In this document: piece after piece, positions 15,153 through 24,128 of the stretch
How positions within the stretch are numbered: position 1 is the stretch's first letter
How the letters are laid out: every line of letters starts with the position of its first letter
Notes under the pieces: generated by a model
What the model was told of the DNA's origin: nothing
The model's database searches: none
The model's input: only the letters and a program-made list of their open reading frames with translations
Source of the DNA: an uncultured Clostridia bacterium
GTDB lineage: Bacteria; Bacillota; Clostridia; TANB77; CAG-465
Assembly (NCBI GenBank): GCA_934130325.1
Contig: CAKOYA010000016.1
Span: forward strand, 1 to 27,415
Direction of reading: 5' to 3'
DNA length: 27,415 nt
Position numbers and translations under genes: made by a program

Positions 15153-15165
15153 GTAGGTGATATAC

Positions 15166-15996
15166 TTGAAAAAAATTGAGTATAAAAGGAATGGTACAAG
15201 CACTAATAAAAAAGGAAAATCAAGTAAGGGTGCTAAATTAGAGAAACAAAAAGTAAGTAAAAATAGAGGTTCAAATAAAAAAGGGAAAAGAATAATAGTT
15301 ACTATACTGATAATTGTTTGTGTAGTTGTTGGACTAGTATTACTATGTACATTACCATATTTTAGAATAATAACTATAACTACAGAGGGAACCTCAAAGT
15401 ATTCTAGTGATCAAATAATTGAAAAATCTGGTATAAGTATAGGAAAAAACATATTTGTTCAGTATTTAAAAGGAGTATCTAATGATATTAGTGAACTTTC
15501 ATATATCAAATCTGCACAAATTTCTGTTAAATTTCCAAATCAAATCTGCATAAAGGTAAGTGAAAGAACACCTAAATATATAGCATTTAATGAAGAAAAG
15601 AATAACTATTACAAAATAGATGAAGAAGGATTTATTCTAGAAGAAAGTGAAATCACAAGTAAAAATGATGAATTATTAATTTTAGGCTTTATATTTGATG
15701 ATGATGTGATTTTAGGTAGTAAGCTAAAAGATATTGATATATCTAAACTTAACATATTTAATAATATAAAAAAAGAATTTATTAGCAGAAAGATAAATGG
15801 AACTATTACAAAGGTAAATTTTGCAAATTCCTTGACAACAGTAACCTTAAATGATAAACTTAATATAGTATTTCCAAATGATACGGATGTAAAGTATAAA
15901 ATGTCTTTTTTGAAAAGTATACTTGAAAAAATCGGCGAAGATAGTAGTGGTGTAATAGATATGACAAAAACAAACCCTGTTTTTTCAAATTATTAA
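15166..15996 (+). CDS. ftsQ: Cell division protein FtsQ/DivIB
   Basis: FtsQ/DivIB is a bitopic septum protein that regulates the FtsL-FtsB/DivIC-PBP complex. I start it at TTG 15166 because AGGTGA lies five bases upstream; the GTG at 15157 is within that site. The 276 residues have a long basic head (Lys-rich, about 40 residues), one membrane helix (IIVTILIIVCVVVGLVLLCT), and an extracytoplasmic POTRA domain (TTEGTSKYSSDQIIEKSGIS, then VSERTPKYIAF) followed by the beta domain. Position after murG supports the call. A DUF881 gene follows by 14 bases. Confidence 0.88.
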   Translation: MKKIEYKRNGTSTNKKGKSSKGAKLEKQKVSKNRGSNKKGKRIIVTILIIVCVVVGLVLLCTLPYFRIITITTEGTSKYSSDQIIEKSGISIGKNIFVQYLKGVSNDISELSYIKSAQISVKFPNQICIKVSERTPKYIAFNEEKNNYYKIDEEGFILEESEITSKNDELLILGFIFDDDVILGSKLKDIDISKLNIFNNIKKEFISRKINGTITKVNFANSLTTVTLNDKLNIVFPNDTDVKYKMSFLKSILEKIGEDSSGVIDMTKTNPVFSNY

Positions 15997-16010
15997 AGGG
16001 GTGATACTGT

Positions 16011-16808
16011 ATGGAAGAAAAGGATGTTGCTATAAAAGAAAAAAATAATAATAAAAAGGAAAACAAAATTATAACCAAAGTAGTTAAAATATTAAAGAAG
16101 TACTCAATTATTCCTTATACAATGATAGGTATTGCATTATTCTTTTTAACTATAATGCTTACAGCTCAAATGAAAAGTATAAGTAATTCGGAGGAAATAA
16201 TTCAGGGAAAAAGAGAAACTCAGTTAGCAGAGGATTTAGTAAATTTACAAAATAAGTATGATAATCTGAAAAAAGAATATGAGAATAGCTTAGAGATTGT
16301 TGATGAATATCAAAATAATTCAGCAACCAATAATACACTTATAAGTTCTATGAAGGAACAAATTAATACCTTAAGTGCTATATCAGGAACAACTGACTTA
16401 AAGGGAGAAGGAATAATACTTACTTTAAATGATGGAAGTAAAGTTTCAGATGAACAGTTAAGGTCTGATAGCTTGGTTCATGATAGTGATTTACTTACAG
16501 TTGTGAATGAATTAAAGGCAGCAGGCGCAGAGGCTATAAGTATAAATGGTCAAAGAATTATTACAACTTCTGCTATAAGATGTGTTGGACCTGTAATACA
16601 AGTAAACTATCAGAAAGTTGCTGCACCTTTTGAGATTAAAGCAATAGGAAATGCACAATATTTGGAAAGTGCTATGACAATAAAAGGTGGAGTAGTTGAT
16701 TTATTAAAAGAATATGGTGTAAGTGTTACTGTTTCACGTCAAAGTAATATAAAAATACTTAAATATGATGGAACACTTAGTTTTAAAAATGCGACTGTAA
16801 GTGATTAA
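16011..16808 (+). CDS. DUF881 family membrane-anchored protein
   Basis: This encodes 265 residues: a charged head of about 35 residues, one membrane helix (YTMIGIALFFLTIMLTAQM, about 38-56), a coiled coil near 65-105 (EDLVNLQNKYDNLKKEYENS), then the DUF881 domain with GIILTLNDGS, LVHDSDLLTVVNELKAAGAEAISINGQRI and the C-terminal GGVVDLLKEYGVSVTVSRQ. DUF881 proteins sit at the end of Firmicutes and Actinobacteria dcw clusters next to the small basic protein. A role in division or septum organisation is presumed from context, but the biochemistry is unknown. ATG has AAGGGGTGA upstream. Confidence 0.9.
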   Translation: MEEKDVAIKEKNNNKKENKIITKVVKILKKYSIIPYTMIGIALFFLTIMLTAQMKSISNSEEIIQGKRETQLAEDLVNLQNKYDNLKKEYENSLEIVDEYQNNSATNNTLISSMKEQINTLSAISGTTDLKGEGIILTLNDGSKVSDEQLRSDSLVHDSDLLTVVNELKAAGAEAISINGQRIITTSAIRCVGPVIQVNYQKVAAPFEIKAIGNAQYLESAMTIKGGVVDLLKEYGVSVTVSRQSNIKILKYDGTLSFKNATVSD

Positions 16809-16821
16809 GGGAGGAAACATA

Positions 16822-17235
16822 ATGGCTGGTATAATAATTATAATTGGTTTTGTAATAGCTGGTATTCTAACAGGTCTAAATGTAGTAATACCTTATTCAT
16901 ACTCTCAATATATTGCAGTTGCAATACTTGCGTGTTTAGATTCAGTGTTTGGGGCATTTTCTGCTAATATAGAAAAGAAATTTAAACTAAATATTTTTTT
17001 ATCAGGATTTATATGTAATGCACTAGTTGCAATATTTTTAGTATATATAGGTAGTAAATTAAATGTTGATATTTACTTAGCAGTTGTTATTGTATTTACT
17101 GGAAGACTTCTTAATAATTTTACTAGTATAAGAAGGGACTTTGTAAAAAAATTAGATGATAAAGAAGTTGATTTGAAAAATACATTTAGAAAAAAGGAGA
17201 AAAAAACACCTGAAGTTAAAGAGGATGAAGATTAA
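16822..17235 (+). CDS. sbp: Small basic membrane protein (DUF1290 family, Sbp)
   Basis: This encodes 137 residues from ATG 16822, with GGGAGG eight bases upstream; a frame-open extension overlapping DUF881 lacks such a site. Four hydrophobic helices are visible: MAGIIIIIGFVIAGILTGL, YIAVAILACLDSVFGAFSA, FICNALVAIFLVYIGSKL and DIYLAVVIVFTGRLLNNF. ACLDSVFGAFSANIEKKF is the family signature. The C-terminus is highly charged (KKEKKTPEVKEDED). Sbp-type proteins regularly follow DUF881 in dcw clusters; the function is not known. It is the last gene of the unit and is followed by terminators. Confidence 0.9.
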   Translation: MAGIIIIIGFVIAGILTGLNVVIPYSYSQYIAVAILACLDSVFGAFSANIEKKFKLNIFLSGFICNALVAIFLVYIGSKLNVDIYLAVVIVFTGRLLNNFTSIRRDFVKKLDDKEVDLKNTFRKKEKKTPEVKEDED

Positions 17236-17344
17236 AAATTTAATTAAATTAGCCTGAGTTATTTAATAATGATGGCTTTTTTTGCAAGATGAATAAATGC
17301 GTGTTATGTTAGTAATATGGTTATATTTAAATATTTTAAACTTA

Positions 17345-17378
17345 AAAAAGTCAGAAATTTTAAAATTCTGGCTTTTAT
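17345..17378 (+). terminator. Terminator of the dcw cluster
   Basis: AGTCAGAAATTTT pairs with AAAATTCTGGCT (G-U and one bulge allowed), preceded by A-rich and followed by TTTTATTTG. A weaker AGCC/GGCT hairpin with a seven-T tail lies just before it at 17251-17283, so termination is probably doubled. The 17236-17476 gap otherwise holds only AT-rich sequence. Confidence 0.65.
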
Positions 17379-17476
17379 TTGTTATTAATTAAAATCTTAA
17401 ACTAGTACAAAATTAATTTATCATAAATAGTAAAATATGTAATATAAATATAGTATAAAGAAAAGGGAGAGATAAT

Positions 17477-17836
17477 ATGGTAAAAATAAAAAATTATACA
17501 TTAAGTTTATTAATTGCATTTTTTGTATCAGCTTTATTATTAAGTTTAAGTGCAGTAATTTTTGCATATACTAATATAAACGATAGATATTTACAGACAT
17601 TTGTTTTTGGTAGCATTATGATTTCTGTTTTGATAGCTTCAATTATACTATCAAAAAAAATTAAAGAAAAAGGATTAATATATGGCGCTATATTAGGGTT
17701 ATGTTACGTTTTAATTATTTTCTTTGTTACCTCTATTGCATACACAGGGTTTGTTTTTAGTAATACATTATTAATATACCTTGGAATTAGTATACTTTCA
17801 GGTATAGTTGGTGGAATTATTGGAGTAAATATATAA
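17477..17836 (+). CDS. TIGR04086-like four-helix membrane protein
   Basis: This encodes 119 residues, almost wholly made of four membrane helices: LSLLIAFFVSALLLSLSAVI, TFVFGSIMISVLIASIIL, LIYGAILGLCYVLIIFFVTS and LLIYLGISILSGIVGGIIGV. SKKIKEKGLIYGAILG is the loop that resembles the TIGR04086 family (short Firmicutes membrane proteins of unknown function, often near sporulation or secretion genes). Only a resemblance is claimed. GGGAGAG precedes the ATG. spoIVB begins 13 bases downstream, so the two are probably one unit. Confidence 0.7.
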   Translation: MVKIKNYTLSLLIAFFVSALLLSLSAVIFAYTNINDRYLQTFVFGSIMISVLIASIILSKKIKEKGLIYGAILGLCYVLIIFFVTSIAYTGFVFSNTLLIYLGISILSGIVGGIIGVNI

Positions 17837-17849
17837 AAATGGTGAAATA

Positions 17850-18954
17850 ATGTTAGAATGGATTATAAGTAAGATAAGAAAATTCGATAATATTTTGACT
17901 AATAATAAAAAAATACAAAGATTATTTTTAGGTATTTTTAGTATTGTAATTTTAATTTTTTCGTATGTGGCTTTAAATTATAGTAAATTAGTAAATGTAT
18001 ATAACTTGCAAAAAGATGTTTCTACTAAACTTGAAAATATGAGGTTGGCAGTAGGTGGTGAAGCTGTAGGAATAAAATTATTAGCAACTGGTGTTTTAGT
18101 AATGGGAGTAGACAGGACAGATACAGAACTTAAAATAGGTGACATTATTCTAAGTGTAAATGACAATAAAGTTGAATCAAATATTGAGTTGAATAATTAT
18201 ATAAAAAGTTCAAATGGTGAAAATTTAAAATTAAAGTTTGTGAGAAAGGGTGATGAATTTGAAACAATAATATCACCTTTAAAAGATGAAATATCGGATG
18301 AGTATAAATTAGGACTTTGGGTAAAAGATAGTAGTGCTGGAGTAGGAACAATAACTTTTTATGAATTAAATTCAAATAAATTTGCAGCCTTGGGACATGG
18401 AGTAACAGAAACTAAAGAAAACTATATTTTACCTATAACATCTGGAGGTATTACAAGCACTACCATTTATTCAATAAAAAAGGGAATATCTAAGGTACCA
18501 CGGTGAATTAAAAGGCAGTATAACTAGTAATACTATAGGCCAAATTATGGGAAATACGGATAAAGGAATTTATGGAAATATAACTTCAGATAGTGTTACA
18601 AAAAATAAAACTGAGATTGAGATAATTCCTAAGACGAAGATAAAAGAAGAAAAGGCTAGTATATTGTGTACATTAGATGATAATCAAGTTAGTGAATATG
18701 AAGTTAACATAGAAAAGGTTTTACTTACTTCAGAAGGAAATAAAAATATGATTATAAAAGTTACGGATAAAAAATTGTTGGAAAAAACAGGCGGAATAAT
18801 TCAAGGAATGTCAGGTTCTCCAATAATACAAGATGGAAAATTAGTTGGTGCTGTAACACATGTATTTTTAAATGATCCAACTCGTGGATATGGAGTATTT
18901 ATAGAAAACATGATAGAAGATATGGATAAGATAAATGTTGATAAAAGTATATAA
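17850..18954 (+). pseudogene. spoIVB: SpoIVB protease gene split by a one-base insertion
   Basis: SpoIVB is the forespore-secreted S55 serine protease that starts sigma-K activation in the mother cell. The first frame (17850-18506) has a membrane anchor near 24-43, a PDZ domain near 66-133 (LLATGVLVMGV, LKIGDIILSVND) and the catalytic His in FAALGHGV (His 183). It stops after KVPR at a TGA. The second frame, from 18502, continues GELKGSITSNTIGQI and carries the catalytic Asp region (KVTDKKLLEKTGGI) and the serine motif GMSGSP. Known relatives read xPGELKG at the join, so the C at 18501 is one base too many. Without it the protein would be 367 residues with all catalytic residues. It is either a real frameshift or an assembly error. 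I found no spo0A downstream, its usual neighbour. Confidence 0.85.
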
Positions 18955-19016
18955 TTAAATAGTTTTATTTACAAGAATAATATTGAATTAAAATTAAAAA
19001 AATCTAAATAAAAAAA

Positions 19017-19047
19017 TACACTCAAAAGTTTATTTGAGTGTATTTTT
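19017..19047 (+). terminator. Intrinsic terminator after spoIVB
   Basis: TACACTCAAA (19017-19026) pairs perfectly with TTTGAGTGTA (19033-19042) around a six-base loop and is followed by TTTTT. An A-run on the other side would also let it work leftward. Confidence 0.85.
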
Positions 19048-19085
19048 GCAAGTTAAGTGAAAATAAATATATCAAAGAGGATTAA

Positions 19086-19114
19086 TTGACAATCTACCTT
19101 TGAAAGTATATAAT
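19086..19114 (+). promoter_or_regulatory. Consensus sigma-A promoter of the copper genes
   Basis: TTGACA (19086-19091), 17 bases, then TATAAT (19109-19114): an exact consensus match. The leader to the chaperone start codon is about 145 bases, AT-rich and without a gene. No adjacent CsoR or CopY gene is present. I see no clear CopY or CsoR operator. Confidence 0.8.
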
Positions 19115-19263
19115 AAAATTGTATTTTCAAATAATTTTATAAAAATATATAATTTAAAAATATTGTATGGTATTAAATATATCATATAGGAAAAAATAAA
19201 ATTAGTAATATTAACTAGTGGTAAAAAAATTAATTTTAATATACAAGAATAGGAGTGTGTATA

Positions 19264-19473
19264 ATGAAAGAGATCATATTAAATGTAGATGGAATGGTTT
19301 GTCAAGGGTGTAAAAAAAGGATTGAAAATGCATTGACAGATCAAAAAAATATAAAAGAAGTAATGGCAGATTATAAAGAGGGAAAAGTTATCATAAAAGC
19401 AGATGAAAATATAGATTTAGATGAAATAAAGCAGATAATTTTAGACTTAGATTTCAAAATTAAGGAAGGATAA
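19264..19473 (+). CDS. CopZ-like heavy-metal-associated (copper chaperone) protein
   Basis: This encodes 69 residues forming a single HMA (ferredoxin-like) domain: strand MKEIILNVDGM, metal loop MVCQGC (Cys residues 14 and 17), helix KKRIENALTDQ, then strands EVMADYKEGKVIIKA and the end LDLDFKIKEG. The two-cysteine loop binds Cu(I) and passes it to a P-type ATPase. The loop is VCQGC rather than the usual TCxxC. ATG at 19264 has AGGAG eight bases upstream. The ATPase starts seven bases after the stop, so they are one unit behind a consensus promoter. It could also be a general metal chaperone, but the partner suggests copper. Confidence 0.85.
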   Translation: MKEIILNVDGMVCQGCKKRIENALTDQKNIKEVMADYKEGKVIIKADENIDLDEIKQIILDLDFKIKEG

Positions 19474-19479
19474 AAGTAT

Positions 19480-21675
19480 ATGAAGCAAATTGTTTTATCA
19501 GTAGAAGGTATGACATGTAGTGCTTGTTCTAATGGTTTAGAAAAATATTTAAATAAACAAAATGGTATTATGAATGCATCTGTAAATTTAGTAATGGCTA
19601 ATGTTTTAGTTACGTATGATGATAAAATTTTAACTCAAGAAAAGATAGAAAAATATATAAAACAAGCTGGATTTACAAGTTTAGGGATATTTAAGAAATT
19701 AGAAAATAAAAAAATAAATAGTATAAAAAAAACAGAGTTTGTCATTTTTTCAATTTTGGCATTATTTTTTATGTATATAACAATGGGACATATGTTAAAT
19801 TTGCCTATAATACCATTTTTTGATATGACAATAAATACTAAAAATTATTTAGTAACATTATTGATTATGACAATGCTATTTTTAATATATGGTAGGGATA
19901 TATTAAAAAATGGATTTAAAAATTTGATTCACAAGATACCTAATATGGATACACTTGTGTTAATTGGTGTAATTAGTAGTTTAGGTTATAGTATTTATGG
20001 CGCATTTATGGTGATTAAGGGAAATTATCAATATTTAGAAAACTTATATTTTGAATCTTCTGCAATTATATTATATTTTATAAAGTTAGGTAGGTATATT
20101 GATAGTAGAAGCAAAGAAAAAACGAAAGATTCAATAAAAAAGTTAGTAGAGATAACACCAAATGAAGCAGTAATTGAAATTAACGGAGTAGAAAAGAAAG
20201 TTACTTTGGATGAAATAAAAAAAGGTGATATATTAATTAGTAAGCCAGGTGAAAAAATTGCAGTTGATGGAATAATTGTACGTGGAAATACTCATTTAGA
20301 TGAATCATTTATAACAGGTGAAAGCAAGCCAGTAGAAAAGGGTGTAAATGATAATGTAATTGCGGGAAGTATAAATTATGATGGATTTATAAAATATAAG
20401 GCTGAAAAAATAGGAAAAAATTCTACCATATCAGAAATAGTAAGGTTAGTAATTGAGGCTACTAATACCAAAATGCCTATTACTAAAATTGTTGATAAAA
20501 TATCTGGATATTTTGTACCTGTAATTATTGTTATAGCTGTATTTACTTTTTTAGTATATTTGATTTTAGAACGTGAATTTTCTGAATCAATTAGTACGTT
20601 TGTGACAATATTAGTTGTTGCGTGTCCATGTAGTTTAGGACTTGCAACACCACTGGCCTTAGTAGTAAGTGAGGGAAAATGTGTAAGTGAAGGAATATTA
20701 GTAAAAAATAGTGAAGTACTTGAAACCTTACCTAAAGTTAATACAATAGTATTTGATAAAACGGGTACATTGACATATGGAAAGTTAAGAATTTCTGATA
20801 TATTTAATTATAGTGAATTATCTGATGATAATGTATTACAAATAGTAGGAAGTTTAGAAAAAAAGTCAACTCATCCTATAGGCAAGGCTTTCTCGTTATA
20901 TATGGATGAAAATAAAATAGAAGATTTAAAGGTAATAGAATTTGAAAATATTCCTGGATATGGTATAGTAGGTAAAGTGGAAAATGAGGAAATCGTTCTA
21001 GGAAGTAAAAAAATACTAGAAAAATTTAATATAGAAAATACATATTTAATAGATGAGAAAGAATTATCAAAAAATGGTAGCAGCATAGTATACGTAGTGA
21101 AGGATAAAAAAATTATAGCATTAATTGGGGTAAATGATGTAATAAGGCATGAGGCAAAAAGCGTAATAAACAAATTAAAAGAATTGGAAATAAAAACAAT
21201 TATGCTTACAGGAGATAATAAAGAAGTAGCACAAAGAATAGGAAATGAGTTAGAAATTGATAAAATTATTGCTGATGTTTTACCTGCAGAAAAGTTTGAA
21301 ATAATAAGCAACTTGAAGTTAGATGAAAACAAAGTTATTATGTGTGGAGATGGAATAAATGATAGTCCTGCTCTTACTAAAGCAGATGTTGGAATTAGTG
21401 TGAAAAGTGGCACAGATATTGCAATTGATTCTTCAGATGTAATTTTGATAAATAATGATTTAGAATCAATAATAAAATTAATTAATATTAGTAAAAATAC
21501 AATAAGAAATATTAGACAAAATTTATTTTGGGCGTTTTTTTATAACTGTTTAATGATTCCAATTGCAGCAGGTTTACTGAAAAATATAGGAATTACTATA
21601 TCTCCTATGTTTGCAAGTATAGCAATGGTATTAAGTAGTATAACAGTAATATTAAATGCGTTAAGATTAAAATAA
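19480..21675 (+). CDS. copA: Cu(I)-exporting P1B-type ATPase (CopA-like)
   Basis: This pump exports Cu(I) across the cell membrane using ATP. The 731 residues start with one HMA domain (GMTCSAC, Cys 13 and 16), then membrane helices, the actuator motif TGES (279-282), the metal-transport motif CPC (382-384), the phosphorylation site DKTGTLT (Asp 426), the HP pair in STHPIG (465-466), and GDGINDSPAL. The last helices carry YN (FFYNCLMIPIAAG) and MxxSS-like MVLSS, which are P1B-1 (Cu+) marks. It has only one N-terminal HMA domain. It follows the CopZ-like gene by seven bases. A HAD nucleotidase begins just after it. Confidence 0.94.
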   Translation: MKQIVLSVEGMTCSACSNGLEKYLNKQNGIMNASVNLVMANVLVTYDDKILTQEKIEKYIKQAGFTSLGIFKKLENKKINSIKKTEFVIFSILALFFMYITMGHMLNLPIIPFFDMTINTKNYLVTLLIMTMLFLIYGRDILKNGFKNLIHKIPNMDTLVLIGVISSLGYSIYGAFMVIKGNYQYLENLYFESSAIILYFIKLGRYIDSRSKEKTKDSIKKLVEITPNEAVIEINGVEKKVTLDEIKKGDILISKPGEKIAVDGIIVRGNTHLDESFITGESKPVEKGVNDNVIAGSINYDGFIKYKAEKIGKNSTISEIVRLVIEATNTKMPITKIVDKISGYFVPVIIVIAVFTFLVYLILEREFSESISTFVTILVVACPCSLGLATPLALVVSEGKCVSEGILVKNSEVLETLPKVNTIVFDKTGTLTYGKLRISDIFNYSELSDDNVLQIVGSLEKKSTHPIGKAFSLYMDENKIEDLKVIEFENIPGYGIVGKVENEEIVLGSKKILEKFNIENTYLIDEKELSKNGSSIVYVVKDKKIIALIGVNDVIRHEAKSVINKLKELEIKTIMLTGDNKEVAQRIGNELEIDKIIADVLPAEKFEIISNLKLDENKVIMCGDGINDSPALTKADVGISVKSGTDIAIDSSDVILINNDLESIIKLINISKNTIRNIRQNLFWAFFYNCLMIPIAAGLLKNIGITISPMFASIAMVLSSITVILNALRLK

Positions 21676-21690
21676 AAAGTGGGGAAAAGT

Positions 21691-22263
21691 ATGAGAATTG
21701 GCATTGATATAGATGGAGTTTTGACAGATATTGAAAAGTGGCAATTTGAGGTGGGCAGTAAATATCTTGGTAAATATATAAAAAATCCAAATGAGTATAA
21801 CATAAGGGATATATTTGAGATTTCAAGTGAACTTGAAAATAAGTTTTGGGATGATTTATTTTTAGAATATATTAAAACAGAATCTCCTAGAAGGTATGCA
21901 AGTGAAGTTATAAATAAATTAAAAGAAGAAAAAAATGAAATATATATATTAACAGCTAGATATTTAGAAGATGGAAATACTGGTGAAGGAAGTAAAATTA
22001 GAAACATAGTTACTACATGGTTAAATGAGAATGGTATTTATTTTGATGAGCTGATTTTTACTCCAGAACATAAATTACAAGCTTGTAAAAAGTATTGTAT
22101 TGATATTATGATAGAAGATAATCCTGATAATGTAAATGATATATCTAATATAATACCGGTAATGTGTTTTAATGCTCATTATAATGAAAAGTGTATTGGA
22201 AAAAATATTTTTAGAGTATATAGTTGGTATGATTTGTTTGAGAAAATTAAAAATCTAATATAA
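21691..22263 (+). CDS. HAD-family nucleotidase-like protein
   Basis: This encodes 190 residues starting MRIGIDIDGVLTD, the HAD nucleophile motif DxDGV (Asp 6 and Asp 8). ILTARY gives motif II (Thr), and the K of HKLQACKK and IEDNPDN provide motifs III and IV. Together with the size, this resembles bacterial 5'(3')-deoxyribonucleotidases or other NT5C-type phosphatases, so it probably removes phosphate from a nucleotide or similar small molecule in the cytoplasm. The substrate cannot be read from sequence. I start it at ATG 21691 with a GTGGGGAA region upstream; a GTG at 21679 falls in that region. It lies 15 bases after copA and may be co-transcribed, but there is no evident functional link. 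Confidence 0.78.
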   Translation: MRIGIDIDGVLTDIEKWQFEVGSKYLGKYIKNPNEYNIRDIFEISSELENKFWDDLFLEYIKTESPRRYASEVINKLKEEKNEIYILTARYLEDGNTGEGSKIRNIVTTWLNENGIYFDELIFTPEHKLQACKKYCIDIMIEDNPDNVNDISNIIPVMCFNAHYNEKCIGKNIFRVYSWYDLFEKIKNLI

Positions 22264-22343
22264 TGTTACATTGCTATTAAAATTTAATGTCAATATGGAT
22301 AAATATATTGTAATTTTATTAGATTCATTTTTTGGGGGTAACT

Positions 22344-23342
22344 ATGGCAGTTATAGAAGTTGATAACTTAGTAAAAAAATATAAAATTGTTGAAAAAGAA
22401 GATGGAATGAAAGGATACTTAAAACATTTAATAAAACCAAAATATAAAGAATTTAAAGCAGTTAATGGAATAAATTTTAGTATTGAAGAAGGTGAGCTAG
22501 TAGGATATATCGGAGAAAATGGAGCCGGAAAATCAACTACAATAAAAATGCTTACGGGATTATTAACTCCTACTTCTGGAAAGGTTATTGTAAATGGAAT
22601 AGTTCCAAATGAAAAAAGAATGCAAAATAACAAAAATATAGGCGCAGTATTTGGACAAAAAACTCAATTATGGTGGGATTTGCCTGTTGTTGAATCATTT
22701 AGGTTAATTAAAAAAATGTACAAAATTTCTGAAGATGAATACCAGAATAATTTAAAAAAGTTTGCTGAGATATTAGATTTAGACGAATTGTTAGAAAAAC
22801 AAGTTAAAAATTTAAGTTTAGGTCAAAAGATGAAATGTGAAATAGCAGCAACTTTTTTACATAATCCAAAGATAGTATATTTAGACGAACCAACTATAGG
22901 TTTAGATGTTTTTGTAAAAGAAAAAATAAGAAAGTTTATTAAAGATATAAACAAAGAGAAAAAAACTACAGTTATACTTACAACACATGATTTAAAGGAC
23001 ATAGAAGATGTTTGTGATAGGATAATTTTACTTGATAAAGGCAAAATCATTTATGATGGTAGTAAACAGAAGTTTAAAGATATTTATGGAAAATATGTTA
23101 TAGTAGACATTATAATTAGTAATAAATCAAAAGAGATAAGTAAAAATATCGATTTGAAGAATTTTGAAATAATTGAAGAGAAAAAGGAAAAATTAAAAAT
23201 TAAATTTAGTCATGAAGAAATAACAATAGTAAAAATAATGGATGAAATATCTAAGTATTGTACAATTCAAGACATACATATGAAAGAAGCAGAACTTGAG
23301 GATATACTAAAAGAAATATATGAAGGAGCACACAAATGTTAA
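22344..23342 (+). CDS. ABC-2 transporter ATP-binding protein
   Basis: This is the ATPase of a putative exporter whose two membrane subunits are the next genes. The 332 residues have Walker A GENGAGKST (57-65), the Q-loop region near GAVFGQKTQLWWDLP, the signature LSLGQKMK, Walker B IVYLDEPTIGLD and the switch histidine TTHD, then a C-terminal extension of about 90 residues. The leading segment with GMKGYLKHLIKPKYKEFKAV is typical of the subfamily paired with DUF990 permeases. GGGGGT precedes ATG 22344. It overlaps the next gene by seven bases (shared ATGTTAA). The substrate is unknown; drug or lipid export are possibilities from the family. Confidence 0.9.
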   Translation: MAVIEVDNLVKKYKIVEKEDGMKGYLKHLIKPKYKEFKAVNGINFSIEEGELVGYIGENGAGKSTTIKMLTGLLTPTSGKVIVNGIVPNEKRMQNNKNIGAVFGQKTQLWWDLPVVESFRLIKKMYKISEDEYQNNLKKFAEILDLDELLEKQVKNLSLGQKMKCEIAATFLHNPKIVYLDEPTIGLDVFVKEKIRKFIKDINKEKKTTVILTTHDLKDIEDVCDRIILLDKGKIIYDGSKQKFKDIYGKYVIVDIIISNKSKEISKNIDLKNFEIIEEKKEKLKIKFSHEEITIVKIMDEISKYCTIQDIHMKEAELEDILKEIYEGAHKC

Positions 23343-24127
23343 AAACAATGTTGGCATTAGCTAAAATGCAATTTAAAGATTATAATATATATAAATCAAA
23401 TTTTTATTTGTTTACTTTAAATAGAATTGTCGAAGTTATTGTGTATATTTTTGTGTGGAAAGCAATATATAATCAAACAGGGGACTCAGGAGCTTTTTCA
23501 TTATCTCAAATGGTAACATATTATATATTAGCTATATCATTTAGTTCAATAGCTACTTGGGGAGTAAACGAAACAATGGCGCATTCTATTAGGAATGGAC
23601 AAATTAATAAAGAATTATTAAATCCTATATCATATTTTAACTACTATTTTGGAATTAATTTAGGTGAAATTGCCTTTGCTACGGTAATTGGAATTACCAC
23701 TTTTATAATATGTTCAATATTTTGGAAATTAACATTGCCAGCAAATATTATAGATTTTGGGTTGTGCTTATTAGTCATTTTGCTCGGTATTCCAACTACT
23801 TTTTTTATTCAAATGATAGTAGGTACAATTGGATTTTACACTAATTCAATATGGGGAATGCAAATATTAAGGAAGGCAATAATACAAATATTTTCAGGTA
23901 TTATTGCACCGATTAGTATGTTTCCTTTGTGGTTTCAGGAATTATCAAAGTTTTTGCCATTTAAAGAATTAATATACACACCAGTAAATATATGGTTGGG
24001 ACAAGTTACTTATGAGCAAGTAATGTTTGTTATAATTAAGCAAATACTATGGGGAATTATTCTTTATGCTATAGCTAAATTATTTTTTAATCATGCAGTG
24101 AAAAAATTAACAATAAATGGAGGATAA
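23336..24127 (+). CDS. ABC-2 type permease (DUF990-like), subunit 1
   Basis: This encodes 263 residues with about six membrane helices, opening MLKTMLALAKMQFKDYNIYKSNFYLF, and including LSQMVTYYILAISFSSIATWG and MFPLWFQELSKFLPFKELIYTPVNI. The arrangement FPLWFQxxxxFLPFxxxxYxP is the C-terminal mark of the DUF990 ABC-2 permeases. The start ATG overlaps the ATPase stop, so translation is coupled. It forms a transporter with the ATPase and the second permease, probably as a heterodimeric channel. The third gene starts close to its stop. Confidence 0.88.
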   Translation: MLKTMLALAKMQFKDYNIYKSNFYLFTLNRIVEVIVYIFVWKAIYNQTGDSGAFSLSQMVTYYILAISFSSIATWGVNETMAHSIRNGQINKELLNPISYFNYYFGINLGEIAFATVIGITTFIICSIFWKLTLPANIIDFGLCLLVILLGIPTTFFIQMIVGTIGFYTNSIWGMQILRKAIIQIFSGIIAPISMFPLWFQELSKFLPFKELIYTPVNIWLGQVTYEQVMFVIIKQILWGIILYAIAKLFFNHAVKKLTINGG

Positions 24128-24128
24128 A

